64,000 nt of DNA from Aquipseudomonas alcaligenes_A (GCA_048595745.1 CP184361.1), one strand, 5' to 3'. Shown: positions 22,642 through 32,914, counted from the first letter of the stretch. The notes: generated by a model from the sequence alone, not told the origin. Made by a program: numbers and translations.

Positions 22642-23388
22642 TCAGCCGCGGTGGGCGGCGGCGACGATCAGCTGCTTCATTTCCGCCACGGCCCCCTTGA
22701 AACCGACGAACAACGCATGGGCGACGATGGCGTGACCGATGTTCAGCTCGTGCACCCCGGCGATTGCCGCTACCGGCTCGACGTTGTGGTAGTGCAGACC
22801 GTGGCCAGCATTGACGATCAGGCCATGAGCCAGTCCGCAGGCCACGCCATCACGGATACGTGCCAGCTCACGAGCCGCCTCTTCCGGGGAGTGGGCATCG
22901 GCGTAGCGACCGGTGTGCAGCTCGATGGCCGGTGCACCGATGCGCCGGGACGCTTCGATCTGCCGTTCCTCGGCGTCGATGAACAACGAGACCTCGCACC
23001 CCAGCTTGCTCAGGCGCTGCACCGCGGCCCTGATCCGCTCTTCCTGGCCGGCCACGTCGAGGCCACCCTCGGTGGTCAGCTCCTGGCGCGTCTCCGGCAC
23101 CAGGCAGATGTGCTCGGGCCGGATCTGCTCGGCGAAGTCGAGCATGAAGTCGGTCACGCCCATCTCGAAGTTCATGCGCGTCTGCAGCACGTCCTTGAGT
23201 ATGCGCACGTCACGCTCCTGGATATGCCGGCGATCCTCGCGCAGGTGCACGGTAATGCCGTCGGCGCCCGCCTCTTCGGCATCCAGCGCCGCCTTGACCG
23301 GGTCCGGGTAACGAGTGCCGCGAGCCTGGCGCAGGGTGGCGACGTGGTCGATGTTGACGCCGAGGAGAATGCGGTTGGCTTCAGTCAC
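22642..23388 (-). CDS. pdxJ: Pyridoxine 5'-phosphate synthase
   Basis: A 248-aa TIM-barrel enzyme that condenses 3-amino-1-hydroxyacetone phosphate with 1-deoxyxylulose 5-phosphate in the DXP-dependent vitamin B6 pathway. Family markers are LLGVNIDHVATLRQARGTRYPDPV, HLREDRRHIQ, NFEMG, CLVPETRQELTTEGGLDV and LIVNAGHGLHYHNV. It is the last gene of the lepB-DUF4845-rnc-era-recO-pdxJ run, overlapping recO by 8 bp. Confidence 0.97.
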   Translation of the reverse strand: MTEANRILLGVNIDHVATLRQARGTRYPDPVKAALDAEEAGADGITVHLREDRRHIQERDVRILKDVLQTRMNFEMGVTDFMLDFAEQIRPEHICLVPETRQELTTEGGLDVAGQEERIRAAVQRLSKLGCEVSLFIDAEERQIEASRRIGAPAIELHTGRYADAHSPEEAARELARIRDGVACGLAHGLIVNAGHGLHYHNVEPVAAIAGVHELNIGHAIVAHALFVGFKGAVAEMKQLIVAAAHRG

Positions 23389-24079
23389 GAGCAGGTTCCT
23401 TGAGAGTCATGAAAAGTTCGCGGCTGACCAGCGGTCGGCCGCCCAGGTGAGGAGCCAGGGCTTGGCGCATCAGGCGCTTGGCGGCAGCCAGGGCACCGGG
23501 AGATGACCAGTCGGCCTGCGCCATCGCCAGCAAATCGGCACCCTGGAATAGACCGGGTTGCAATTGTCCTACCGGTTCCAGACCGGCATCCGGCTGCAGG
23601 CGGTACAGCCCTTCAGCGGCGATGGGTCGACCGGCAATATCGATATCCAGGGCGAAACCATAGCCCAGCTCGTCCAGCAGACGCCATTCGAAGGCGCGCA
23701 ACAGCGGCTCAAGCGGAGGATTGGCGGCCAGCGCCTGCAGGGTCAGAGCGTAGTGTTCGAACAGGCCCGGATGAGCATCCTCGGCGGGCAGCAGGCGCAG
23801 CAACAGCTCATTGAGGTAGAGCCCACTGTAGAGGGTTTGCCCCTGCAGCCACACCGCCAGCCCGGAGGCCTCCAGGCGCGCCACGTTCTTCAGTTCACCG
23901 CGCCCTCGCAACTCCAGCTCCAGCGGCGCAAAAGGCCGCGCCAGGCTGCCAGCCTTGCCGCGCGCACCACGCAGCACTGCGCGCAGGCGCCCTTGCGGAG
24001 TAAGGAAATCAACCAGCGCGCTGGTTTCCTTGTAGGGCCGGCTATGCAGGACGAAGGCCGGGTGCGCGCCGGAGAGCAT
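23381..24079 (-). CDS. recO: DNA repair protein RecO
   Basis: A 232-aa mediator that helps RecA load on SSB-coated DNA in RecFOR gap repair. The N-terminal OB fold is recognisable (AFVLHSRPYKETSALVDFLTPQGRLRAVLRGARG), followed by the helical domain (LYLNELLLRLLPAEDAHPGLFEHY). No C4 zinc motif, as in other gamma-proteobacterial RecO proteins. It sits 5 bp after era and overlaps pdxJ by 8 bp, so it is translationally coupled in the rnc-era operon. Confidence 0.96.
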   Translation of the reverse strand: MLSGAHPAFVLHSRPYKETSALVDFLTPQGRLRAVLRGARGKAGSLARPFAPLELELRGRGELKNVARLEASGLAVWLQGQTLYSGLYLNELLLRLLPAEDAHPGLFEHYALTLQALAANPPLEPLLRAFEWRLLDELGYGFALDIDIAGRPIAAEGLYRLQPDAGLEPVGQLQPGLFQGADLLAMAQADWSSPGALAAAKRLMRQALAPHLGGRPLVSRELFMTLKEPARD

Positions 24080-24084
24080 GGGGA

Positions 24085-24979
<895 letters not shown>

Positions 24980-24987
<8 letters not shown>

Positions 24988-25669
24988 GGCTGTTCTCCAC
25001 GCCCAGGGCCACCAGCGCGGCGGCAGCGGCCACCTGCTCGGCGATGCGCCGGCTGGCGCCCTGCCCCTGGGTCTTGTCGGTCAGCAGGGCGATTTCGCAC
25101 TGCACGAAGAAGGTCCGGCAATGCGGCTCGCCCTGGATATCCACCACCTCGTAGCGCGGCAGCTCGGCGGCACGCGACTGCAGGAACTCCTGCAGTCGGG
25201 TCTTGGGATCCTTGTTGGTATCCACCAGGGTCAGGCCGTCCAGCTCATTGGCCAACCAGTCCAGGACACGGGCACGCGCCACATCCATGCCGGCATCCAG
25301 GTAGATGGCGCCGATCAGCGCCTCCAGGGCATCGGCCAGAATGGACTCGCGGCGAAAACCACCACTCTTCAACTCACCCGAGCCCAGACGCAGGTACTCG
25401 CCCAGCTCAAAGCCACGGGCCAGCACCGCCAGAGTCTCGCCTTTGACCAGGCGCGCGCGCAGTCGCGAAAGCTGCCCCTCACGGGCCTGCGGGAAGCGCT
25501 CGAAGAGCGCCTCACCGGCAACGAAGTTGAGGATGGCATCACCGAGGAATTCCAGGCGCTCATTGTTGCGCCCGGCAAAGCTGCGGTGCGTCAGTGCCAG
25601 GAGCATCAGCTCCTGGTTCTGGAATGTATGGCCGAGCCGGCGCTCGAGACGGGAAAGAGATTGGCTCAC
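24980..25669 (-). CDS. rnc: Ribonuclease III
   Basis: A 229-aa double-strand-specific RNase. The signature ERLEFLGDAIL (residues ~37-47) and DALEALIGAIYLDAG hold the catalytic Glu and Asp residues. A C-terminal dsRNA-binding domain runs KTRLQEFLQ ... GASRRIAEQVAAAAAL. It processes rRNA precursors and some mRNAs. The start overlaps the upstream DUF4845 gene by 4 bp. Confidence 0.98.
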
Positions 25670-26043
25670 TGGGCTCGGATTCGGAATTCTTTGTCGAAGT
25701 TGGCAACCAGATCGAGATTCTCGATCAGATGCTCGCGCCTCTCATACTTGAGATGAACGAGGAACTCGTTATTCTCCAGCTTGATCTCGATAGCATCTTC
25801 TAGATTGAGATCACGAATACCGTTTACGGTCATCCCCTTCTCGACGTGCTCATAAAAATCGCGAACTGTGCTGATATCAAGGCTAGGCTCAGTCTCGACT
25901 TTAGTGATCATACTTTCCAGCGCCATGTAATCCATGTAATGCGGAAACATCTTGAAGGCTGTGCTGGCAAAAAAAGCCACCAGCGCCAAGACCACCATCC
26001 AGCCCAGCATGGACATGCCTTTCTGCGAACGCGCAAGTTTCAT
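25666..26043 (-). CDS. DUF4845 membrane protein
   Basis: A 125-aa protein with one N-terminal membrane span (MSMLGWMVVLALVAFFASTAFKM), typical of the DUF4845 family that lies between lepB and rnc in Pseudomonas. The N-terminus has a type IV-pilin-like flavour (SQKGMSMLGWMVVLALVAFF, basic then Gly then hydrophobic) without a Glu at position 5. The rest is a small soluble domain. The ATG at 26043 is used instead of a longer frame. Function unknown; it overlaps rnc by 4 bp. Confidence 0.9.
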   Translation of the reverse strand: MKLARSQKGMSMLGWMVVLALVAFFASTAFKMFPHYMDYMALESMITKVETEPSLDISTVRDFYEHVEKGMTVNGIRDLNLEDAIEIKLENNEFLVHLKYERREHLIENLDLVANFDKEFRIRAQ

Positions 26044-26093
26044 GGTCGACCCCAATTCCAATGTTGTTGTGATGGTGATGACTATATCTAAGC

Positions 26094-26119
26094 AGGCGCT
26101 GCCGGGTTGAACAGCGCCT
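26094..26119 (-). terminator. Hairpin between lepB and DUF4845
   Basis: An 8-bp perfect stem (AGGCGCTG / CAGCGCCT) with a 10-nt loop in the 91-bp gap. There is no T-run; a -10-like TATAGT lies just downstream on the minus strand (26082-26087). It may uncouple lepB from the rnc genes or mark a new promoter. Confidence 0.35.
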
Positions 26120-26134
26120 CGCAAAACCGGGTGA

Positions 26135-26986
26135 TCAGCGAATCAGACCGACCCGAGAGAAGTTCGGCAGGCTGCGCAGCTTGGGCTCGGACCAGGTCAT
26201 CCATACGGCGAACGCCTTGCCTACGATATTGCGATCGGGAACCATGCCCCAGTCTTCCTTGGCAATATGGGCATCCTGCCAGTAACGGCTGTCGTTGGAG
26301 TCGTCGCGGTTGTCACCCATCATGAAATAATGCCCTTGCGGCACTACCCACTCGTCGCCCGGCCGGACATTGCGATGCAGCTGCTTGCGGATCATGTGCT
26401 CCGCCTCACCCAGCTTCTCCTTGTACAACAGGGTGCGCCCCAGAGAACCCGGCTCCTCACCCAGCAGCGTCTCGGCTACCAGTTGACCGTTGACCAGCAG
26501 ATGCTTGTCCGCCGTATAAGCGATGCGATCCCCTGGCAGGCCGACCACACGCTTGATGTAGTTGATGCTCGGGTTGCTCGGGTAACGGAAGACCATGACA
26601 TCGCCACGCTGCGGATCACCGACTTCGATGATCTTGGTATCGATCACCGGCAGGCGGATACCATAGGCAAACTTGTTGACCAGAATGAAGTCGCCCACTT
26701 CCAGAGTCGGCTTCATCGAGCCGGAGGGAATCTGGAACGGCTCCAGCAGGAAGGAGCGCAGCACCAGGACGATGGCCAGCACCGGAAAGAACGATTTGCC
26801 GTACTCGACCAGCAGCGGCTCCTTGTTCAGACGCTGCAGAACCTGCTCGTCCGGCTCACTGACCTGGCCTTCATAGGTCGCGGTGGCCGCACGACGCCGC
26901 GGCGCCAGCAGCAGCAGATCCAGCAGGGCGAGAGCGCCGCACACGGCGACGGCGATGACCAGAATCAGCGGGAAGTTGAACGACAT
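26135..26986 (-). CDS. lepB: Signal peptidase I (housekeeping)
   Basis: A 283-aa inner-membrane serine/lysine protease that removes Sec and Tat signal peptides. Two N-terminal spans (residues ~5-28 and ~65-81) precede the catalytic Ser90 (PSGSMKPTL) and Lys145 (INYIKRVVGLPGD). The C-terminal GDNRDDSNDSRYW box is intact. It begins 5 bp after lepA, the usual lepA-lepB arrangement. Compare the short second copy at 48780. Confidence 0.97.
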   Translation of the reverse strand: MSFNFPLILVIAVAVCGALALLDLLLLAPRRRAATATYEGQVSEPDEQVLQRLNKEPLLVEYGKSFFPVLAIVLVLRSFLLEPFQIPSGSMKPTLEVGDFILVNKFAYGIRLPVIDTKIIEVGDPQRGDVMVFRYPSNPSINYIKRVVGLPGDRIAYTADKHLLVNGQLVAETLLGEEPGSLGRTLLYKEKLGEAEHMIRKQLHRNVRPGDEWVVPQGHYFMMGDNRDDSNDSRYWQDAHIAKEDWGMVPDRNIVGKAFAVWMTWSEPKLRSLPNFSRVGLIR

Positions 26987-26991
26987 GGGAG

Positions 26992-28791
26992 TTAACTATC
27001 CACCTTGAGTACGGCAAGGAAGGCTTCCTGCGGGATTTCCACGCTGCCGACCTGCTTCATCCTTTTCTTACCGGCCTTCTGCTTCTCCAGCAGCTTCTTC
27101 TTACGGCTGACGTCACCACCGTAACACTTGGCCAATACGTTCTTGCGCAATGCCTTGACCGTGGTCCGGGCAATGATCTGGCCGCCGATGGCTGCCTGGA
27201 TCGCCACGTCGAACATCTGCCGCGGGATCAGTTCTTTCATCTTCTCGGTCAGCACACGACCTTTCTGGTGAGCACGATCACGGTGCACGATCAACGCCAG
27301 AGCGTCGACCTTCTCGCCGTTGATCATCACGTCCAGACGCACCAGGTTGGCCGACTGGAAACGATCGAAGCTGTAGTCCAGCGAGGCGTAGCCGCGGCTC
27401 ACCGACTTGAGGCGGTCGAAGAAGTCCAGCACCACCTCGTTCATCGGCAAATCGTAGGAGACCTGCACCTGGCTGCTGAGGAACTGCAGGTCGCGCTGCA
27501 CGCCGCGCTTCTCGATGCACAGGGTGATGACGTTACCCAGATGCTCCTGCGGCACCAGGATATTGGCGCGTACGATCGGCTCGCGCATGTCGAGGATGCC
27601 GGCCGGATCGGGCAGCTTGGATGGGTTGTCGACGTAGATGGTCTCGCCGTTCTTCATCTCCACTTCGAAGATCACGGTCGGCGCGGTGGTGATCAGGTCC
27701 AGGTCATATTCGCGCTCCAGGCGCTCCTGGATGATCTCCATGTGCAGCATGCCGAGGAAGCCGATGCGGAAGCCGAAGCCCAGGGCATCAGAGCTTTCCG
27801 GCTCATACTGCAGGGCGGCATCGTTCAGGGTCAGCTTCTGCAGCGCTTCGCGGAAATCCTCGAAATCATCGGAACTGACCGGGAACAAGCCTGCGTAGAC
27901 CTGCGGCTTGACCCGCTTGAAGCCTGGCAGCACATCGACGTCCGGAGTAGTGGACAGGGTCAGGGTATCGCCCACGGGCGCGCCGTGAATGTCCTTGATG
28001 CCGGCGATGATGAAGCCCACCTCGCCAGCCTTAAGGTCGGCGGTCTCGGTGTGCTTCGGGGTGAACACGCCAACGCTGTCGACCTGGTGCATCTTGCCGG
28101 TCGACTTGACCAGGATCTTGTCGCCCTTCTTCACCCGGCCGTGCTTGACCCGCACCAGCGAGACCACGCCCAGGTAGTTGTCGAACCAGGAGTCGATGAT
28201 CAGTGCCTGCAGCGGCGCGTCGAGTTCGCCCTCTGGCGGCGGAATCACCTTGACCAGGTGTTCCAGCACGTCGATCACGCCCATGCCGCTCTTGGCACTG
28301 CAGGGCACGGCGTCGGTCGCATCGATGCCGATGATGTGCTCGATCTCATCCTTGACCCGCTCCGGCTCGGCCTGCGGCAGGTCCATCTTGTTCAGCACCG
28401 GCATGACCTCAAGGCCCTGCTCGATGGCGGTGTAGCAGTTGGCGACCGACTGCGCTTCCACACCCTGGCCGGCATCCACCACCAAGATCGCGCCCTCGCA
28501 GGCGGCCAGCGAGCGGCTGACCTCGTAGGTGAAGTCGACGTGGCCGGGAGTATCGATGAAGTTCAGCTGATAGGTCTTACCGTCCTGCGCCGGGTAGTGC
28601 AGGGTCACGCTGTGCGCCTTGATGGTGATGCCGCGCTCACGCTCCAGGTCCATGGAGTCCAGGACCTGGGCTTCCATCTCGCGGTCGGACAGGCCGCCAC
28701 AGATCTGGATGAAGCGGTCGGCCAGGGTCGACTTGCCATGATCGATGTGGGCGATGATGGAAAAATTGCGGATATGACTCAGGTCACTCAC
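26992..28791 (-). CDS. lepA: Elongation factor 4 (LepA)
   Basis: A 599-aa translational GTPase that can back-translocate ribosomes and aids 30S biogenesis. The G domain is complete (AHIDHGKSTL, RERGITI, DTPGHVDF, NKMD), followed by domains II-III and the LepA-specific C-terminal domain (GGDVSRKKKLLEKQKAGKKRMKQVGSVEIPQEAF). Length matches the ~599-residue family norm. It is transcribed towards lepB; a terminator of mucD lies upstream. Confidence 0.98.
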   Translation of the reverse strand: MSDLSHIRNFSIIAHIDHGKSTLADRFIQICGGLSDREMEAQVLDSMDLERERGITIKAHSVTLHYPAQDGKTYQLNFIDTPGHVDFTYEVSRSLAACEGAILVVDAGQGVEAQSVANCYTAIEQGLEVMPVLNKMDLPQAEPERVKDEIEHIIGIDATDAVPCSAKSGMGVIDVLEHLVKVIPPPEGELDAPLQALIIDSWFDNYLGVVSLVRVKHGRVKKGDKILVKSTGKMHQVDSVGVFTPKHTETADLKAGEVGFIIAGIKDIHGAPVGDTLTLSTTPDVDVLPGFKRVKPQVYAGLFPVSSDDFEDFREALQKLTLNDAALQYEPESSDALGFGFRIGFLGMLHMEIIQERLEREYDLDLITTAPTVIFEVEMKNGETIYVDNPSKLPDPAGILDMREPIVRANILVPQEHLGNVITLCIEKRGVQRDLQFLSSQVQVSYDLPMNEVVLDFFDRLKSVSRGYASLDYSFDRFQSANLVRLDVMINGEKVDALALIVHRDRAHQKGRVLTEKMKELIPRQMFDVAIQAAIGGQIIARTTVKALRKNVLAKCYGGDVSRKKKLLEKQKAGKKRMKQVGSVEIPQEAFLAVLKVDS

Positions 28792-28885
28792 GGATCAACA
28801 CTCGAAAAAGCCGCAGGCAGGCTGCCCGCCGAAAAATAGCCGGGGATTCTACCCGATCGGCGACCGGCCCGTCACGGGCAGGCAT

Positions 28886-28913
28886 GAAAAGGGCGGCCAA
28901 AGCCGCCCTTTTC
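28886..28913 (-). terminator. Rho-independent terminator after mucD
   Basis: GAAAAGGGCGGC and GCCGCCCTTTTC pair around a 4-nt loop, 14 bp past the mucD stop, separating the algU operon from lepA-lepB. The arms are A/T-flanked on both sides. Confidence 0.9.
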
Positions 28914-28926
28914 ACTCGCCGGCCGT

Positions 28927-30348
28927 TTACTCGGCCAACTTGAAGGTAATGAAGCTGGCGCGCCCCTGACGCAGCACGCGCATGGACACCGAGCGGTTGA
29001 CCGGCAGCGCCTTGGCCACTTCGGCAAACTGCTTGGCAGAAGTGATGGCCTGATTGTTCAGGTGCGTGATGATATCGCCGGGGCGCAGACCGATCAGCGC
29101 TGCCGGGCCGTTCTGCACGTCCTTGATGACCACGCCACCGCGCAGGTCGAGCGCTTTCTTCTGCTCGCCACTCAGCTCCACCACCGAGACGCCCAGCCGA
29201 TTGCTGCTGCGCTCGACACCCTCGGCAGCGCCCAGCGCGACCTCCTCGCCCTCTTCAGGGAGAGCGCCAATAGCCAGTTTGATGGTCTTGCGCTCGCCCT
29301 CGCGCACCACTTCCAGAGCGGCCTGCTCGCCAGGCTTGAGCGCCCCGACCAGGTGCGGCAGATCGGCCGACATGACGATCGGCTGGCCGTTGAGGCTGAG
29401 GATCACATCGCCGACCTGCAGACCACCCTTGGCTGCGGGGCCCTCCTCGAGCACCTGAGCCACCAGGGCGCCGGCCGGCTTGTCCAGCCCGAAGGACTCG
29501 GCCAGATCCTTGTTGACCTCCTGGATCACCACACCCAGCCAGCCTCGGCTGACCTTGCCCGCGCCCTTCAGCTGATTGGCCACATCCATCGCCACATCGA
29601 TCGGAATGGCAAAGGACAGCCCCATGAAGCCGCCGGATCGGGTGAATATCTGCGAGTTGATGCCGACCACCTCGCCGTCCAGATTGAACAGCGGGCCGCC
29701 GGAGTTACCCGGATTGATCGCCACGTCGGTCTGGATGAAGGGCACGTAGTTCTCGTTGGGCAGGCTGCGTCCCTTGGCGGAAACGATGCCGGCGGTCACC
29801 GAGTGGTCGAAGCCGAACGGCGAGCCGATGGCCAGCACCCACTCGCCCACCTTGAGCTCATCCGACTTACCCAGCTTGACCGTGGGCAAATCCTTGCCCT
29901 CCACCTTCAACAATGCCACGTCGGAACGCGGATCCGCGCCAATCAGCTTGGCTTCCAGCTCACTGCGGTCGGACAGGCGCACAATGATCTCGTCGGCATC
30001 GGCCACCACGTGATTATTGGTCAGTACATAACCGTCATCGGAAATGATGAAACCCGAGCCCAGCGACTGCGCCTCGCGTTGCCGGCCGCCAGGGCCACGC
30101 GGCATCTGCGGGACATTGCGCTCGAAGAACTCGCGAAACATCGGCGGCAGCCCTTCGAGATCCGGAATCTGTCCCTGGATCGCCACGTCGCGCTGCGGCA
30201 GCTTCTGCCGGGTACTGATGTTCACCACGGCAGGTGAGGCTTCCTGCACCAATTCAGTGAATTCAGGGAGTTCGGCCTGCGCCAGGGACACCTGCCCCAA
30301 CAGCAACAGGGCACACAGGCCAGTGAACGAGGATTTCAGGCTACTCAT
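28927..30348 (-). CDS. mucD: MucD, periplasmic DegP/HtrA-type serine protease
   Basis: A 473-aa chaperone-protease that clears misfolded envelope proteins and restrains AlgU activation. The start with best spacing from GGAG is ATG 30348 (MSSLKSSFTG...), giving a signal peptide ending AQA. The trypsin-like triad is visible: TNNHVV (His), RSDVALLKV (Asp) and NPGNSGGP (Ser). Two PDZ domains follow. It is the last gene of the algU operon, 88 bp after mucB with no mucC between. Confidence 0.97.
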   Translation of the reverse strand: MSSLKSSFTGLCALLLLGQVSLAQAELPEFTELVQEASPAVVNISTRQKLPQRDVAIQGQIPDLEGLPPMFREFFERNVPQMPRGPGGRQREAQSLGSGFIISDDGYVLTNNHVVADADEIIVRLSDRSELEAKLIGADPRSDVALLKVEGKDLPTVKLGKSDELKVGEWVLAIGSPFGFDHSVTAGIVSAKGRSLPNENYVPFIQTDVAINPGNSGGPLFNLDGEVVGINSQIFTRSGGFMGLSFAIPIDVAMDVANQLKGAGKVSRGWLGVVIQEVNKDLAESFGLDKPAGALVAQVLEEGPAAKGGLQVGDVILSLNGQPIVMSADLPHLVGALKPGEQAALEVVREGERKTIKLAIGALPEEGEEVALGAAEGVERSSNRLGVSVVELSGEQKKALDLRGGVVIKDVQNGPAALIGLRPGDIITHLNNQAITSAKQFAEVAKALPVNRSVSMRVLRQGRASFITFKLAE

Positions 30349-30436
30349 GGACATCAGCTCCATCCACTCGGAAGACAGGACAAATTCGCACCCGCTCGGA
30401 GTGCATGAATCACCCGGCGGTCGCGACCATCGAAAC

Positions 30437-31360
30437 TCACTGTGCGCTCTTGGCGTCACCGCCCTGCATCGACAGGGCCACACGCTCTGCGGTGCCCAGG
30501 GGGATTTCCCCCACCACGGTGACCATCACATCACCTTCGGCGGTATTCATGCGCCGGGACACCACGGCCGTCGGCCCAAACTGGCTGCGCGCGTCTTCGG
30601 CGGCAGCACCCCGCAGCGGCTCGAGGAAAATACTGAAGCGCGCCAGTCCGTCGCCGTAGAGCAAGTAGGCCACCGGCTCGGGAGACAGCGGGCTGGTTCT
30701 CTCCAGCGCCTGGTTCAACTCGAAACCAGGCGGCACCCAGCCGGCCTGCCAGGATTGCGAAAGGCCGGGTGACTTGTCGAAGCTGACCGGCTTGCAGGCA
30801 GCGCTCGGTTGCAACGCATCCTCGCTCTCGAAGGGCGCCAGGCTGATGAACTGGAAGCGCTCCAGCAACTGACCCTTCTCGTTGATTAACAACGATTTCA
30901 GCGGCAGCGCCGTCTCGTCATCCAGATGCAATTCGAAGGCGTAGCGATGGCGGTCGCGGGGAATCAGCGCCAGCACAGTGGCAGTGCGACCGGCAACCCG
31001 CGAACCGCCCAGCACGCGGAGGTCGTAGTGCTGCTGCAGCTGCGCCGCATTCAGCTCACGAGCCGGCCACTGCGCCTCGACCGCGTGCCCAGCCAGGGCG
31101 TCGGTCATGCACTGCGGACGTCCGTCGACCCGCAGAACTTCCTGAGCAGGGCCATCGAGCTGCAGCAAGCGCTCGCTTATCGCGTTCTCGCCCCCCTTGT
31201 GCCAGACGGCATGGGTGGAGAAGCTGCCGTTGCGCTCGTAGATGAAGGTGCCCTGAAAACTCTGATGTTCGGCCTGGGTCAGGCGCTGCAGCCAGTTCTC
31301 GGCAGCCTGGACGGGCTGGACCAGACAGCTGCCGAGCATGGCGAGAAGGACGACGCGCAT
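30437..31360 (-). CDS. mucB: MucB/RseB, periplasmic regulator of the anti-sigma factor
   Basis: A 307-aa exported protein (signal MRVVLLAMLGSCLVQPVQA). RseB-type proteins bind the periplasmic part of MucA, protecting it from AlgW cleavage until lipid or LPS signals release it. Family stretches are QSFQGTFIYERNGSFSTHAVWH, ...FISLAPF... and PPGFELNQ, with the two-domain lolA-like plus C-terminal layout. It lies 8 bp after mucA. Confidence 0.95.
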   Translation of the reverse strand: MRVVLLAMLGSCLVQPVQAAENWLQRLTQAEHQSFQGTFIYERNGSFSTHAVWHKGGENAISERLLQLDGPAQEVLRVDGRPQCMTDALAGHAVEAQWPARELNAAQLQQHYDLRVLGGSRVAGRTATVLALIPRDRHRYAFELHLDDETALPLKSLLINEKGQLLERFQFISLAPFESEDALQPSAACKPVSFDKSPGLSQSWQAGWVPPGFELNQALERTSPLSPEPVAYLLYGDGLARFSIFLEPLRGAAAEDARSQFGPTAVVSRRMNTAEGDVMVTVVGEIPLGTAERVALSMQGGDAKSAQ

Positions 31361-31368
31361 AGAGGCTC

Positions 31369-31950
31369 TCAGCGGTTTTCCAGGCTGGCGGCACGGGCAT
31401 AGGGCAGGACCGAATCATTCCCGCTGGCAGCCGCCTGTTGCGCATGCTGGCGCAGGTAGTTCGGCAGACGCTGCTCATACCAGCCGGAGGCAGGCTGCTG
31501 CACGTTCTGCCGCACCGGCGCGGCGGACTCGGTATAGCCTGCCAGCACCGCCGGCCCCTGCACCTGCGGCAGGGTCAGACTCGGCTGACCGGCCTGCTGG
31601 GCCAACTGAGCACCGGACAGCTCGTCCTGATTGTAGAAACGCACACCGGCCAGCACCGCCAGGGTCACGGAAGCGGCTACCGCCACGCGTCCGAGGGTAC
31701 GCCAGGAACGCTTTACGGCAGGCGCAGGCACCGCCTCTTCGGCCAGCGCGGCGGAAACCGCCGCGGCGATATCCAGGCGCGGCTCCAGCAGCTCCTTGTG
31801 CATCACCGCGCGGGCAATCTGGTAGCGCGACCAGGTGCCTCGCAACTCGGCGTCGTCGCCGGCGGCAGCCAGCACTCGACGCAGCTCCAGTTCGTCCGCT
31901 TCGTTATCCATCACCGCGGACAGCGATTCCTGCAGGGCTTCACGACTCAT
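31369..31950 (-). CDS. mucA: MucA, anti-sigma factor for AlgU
   Basis: A 193-aa inner-membrane protein with a cytoplasmic RseA-type domain (MSREALQESLSAVMDNEADELELRR...), one span (VAVAASVTLAVLAGVRFY, ~87-104) and a periplasmic domain. Length equals intact MucA, so there is no mucoidy-type truncation. Regulated proteolysis by AlgW and MucP, controlled by MucB, would release AlgU. The ATG at 31950 lies 31 bp after algU. Confidence 0.95.
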   Translation of the reverse strand: MSREALQESLSAVMDNEADELELRRVLAAAGDDAELRGTWSRYQIARAVMHKELLEPRLDIAAAVSAALAEEAVPAPAVKRSWRTLGRVAVAASVTLAVLAGVRFYNQDELSGAQLAQQAGQPSLTLPQVQGPAVLAGYTESAAPVRQNVQQPASGWYEQRLPNYLRQHAQQAAASGNDSVLPYARAASLENR

Positions 31951-31981
31951 GGCGTTTCCTCTCTTGGCTGTCGCCGCTGTC

Positions 31982-32563
31982 TCAGGCTTCCTGCAGCAAC
32001 GGCTGCAGGGCTTTATCGATGGCCTCGCGAGCACGGAAGATCCGTGACCTCACAGTGCCGACCGGACACTGCATCACATTGGCAATGTCCTCATAACTCA
32101 GACCGTCGAACTCGCGCAGGGTGAGCGCCGTACGCAGGTCTTCCGGCAACTGCTGGATGGTTCGATGCACGGTGGCCTCGATCTCATCCCGCAACATGGC
32201 GCGCTCCGGCGACTCGATGTCCTTCAGGGCATGATCGCCCTCGTAAAACTCGGCATCCTCGGCGCTGACATCACTGTCCGGCGGCCGACGACCGCGCGAG
32301 ACCAGATAGTTCTTCGCCGTGTTGATGGCAATGCGGTACAGCCAGGTATAGAACGCACTATCACCGCGGAAGTTGCCCAACGCCCGGTAGGCCTTGATGA
32401 ACGCTTCCTGGGCGACATCCTGCGCCTCATGACTGTCATGTACGAAACGCACCACCAGACCGAGAATCTTGTGCTGGTACTTGAGCACCAGCAGATCGAA
32501 GGCTCGTTTGTCGCCCCGCTGCACACGCTCGACCAGCTGCTGATCGTCTTCCTGGGCTAGCAT
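31982..32563 (-). CDS. algU: RNA polymerase sigma factor AlgU (RpoE/SigE)
   Basis: A 193-aa ECF sigma factor for envelope stress and alginate control. Regions 2 (DLLVLKYQHKILGLVVRFVHD, AQEAFIKAYRALGNFRGDSAFYTWLYRIAINTAKN) and 4 (LTLREFDGLSYEDIANVMQCPVGTVRSRIFRAREAI) are complete. The ATG at 32563 has GAGGAG 7 nt upstream. An AlgU-type promoter lies at 32790-32816, consistent with autoregulation, leaving a leader of about 220 nt. Confidence 0.98.
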   Translation of the reverse strand: MLAQEDDQQLVERVQRGDKRAFDLLVLKYQHKILGLVVRFVHDSHEAQDVAQEAFIKAYRALGNFRGDSAFYTWLYRIAINTAKNYLVSRGRRPPDSDVSAEDAEFYEGDHALKDIESPERAMLRDEIEATVHRTIQQLPEDLRTALTLREFDGLSYEDIANVMQCPVGTVRSRIFRAREAIDKALQPLLQEA

Positions 32564-32789
32564 GAATACTCCTCGTTCGCCTCGGAAGGAGTCAGCATCG
32601 TCCAGTCTGTCGGTCTGCCAAGATAGACTCGGGTGCTGTGCAAAAGTTCTCCCCTCCGAACAAGCTTCGCGAGGCCTGCGAGGCCTGCGCAAAACGGAGC
32701 AGCGGCTGGGTCCAGCCACTGCCCGAATGATCCTTGCAGTCGACCCACTGACCGCCCGACAAGGGTAGCCATGATGCCGACAACTTCCT

Positions 32790-32816
32790 TTGGAACCTGA
32801 CTGACTAAGAAAGTTC
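32790..32816 (-). promoter_or_regulatory. AlgU-dependent promoter of algU
   Basis: On the minus strand GAACTT is followed after 16 bp by TCCAA, matching the AlgU/SigE pattern (GAACTT-N16/17-TCnnA). It is placed upstream of algU itself, whose P. aeruginosa counterpart is autoregulated. Confidence 0.7.
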
Positions 32817-32914
32817 CGATTCGCATTATTGCGTCATAAGCCTGGCTATTGTGCGTCTGCCCCCCTCTATATACTAGGCGGCGCCATTTCGACCCCCCGC
32901 GGAACCAGCAGTAG

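Noticed and set aside
31369..31950. mucA frameshift of the mucoid type
   Set aside because: The gene is full length (193 codons) with intact periplasmic part.
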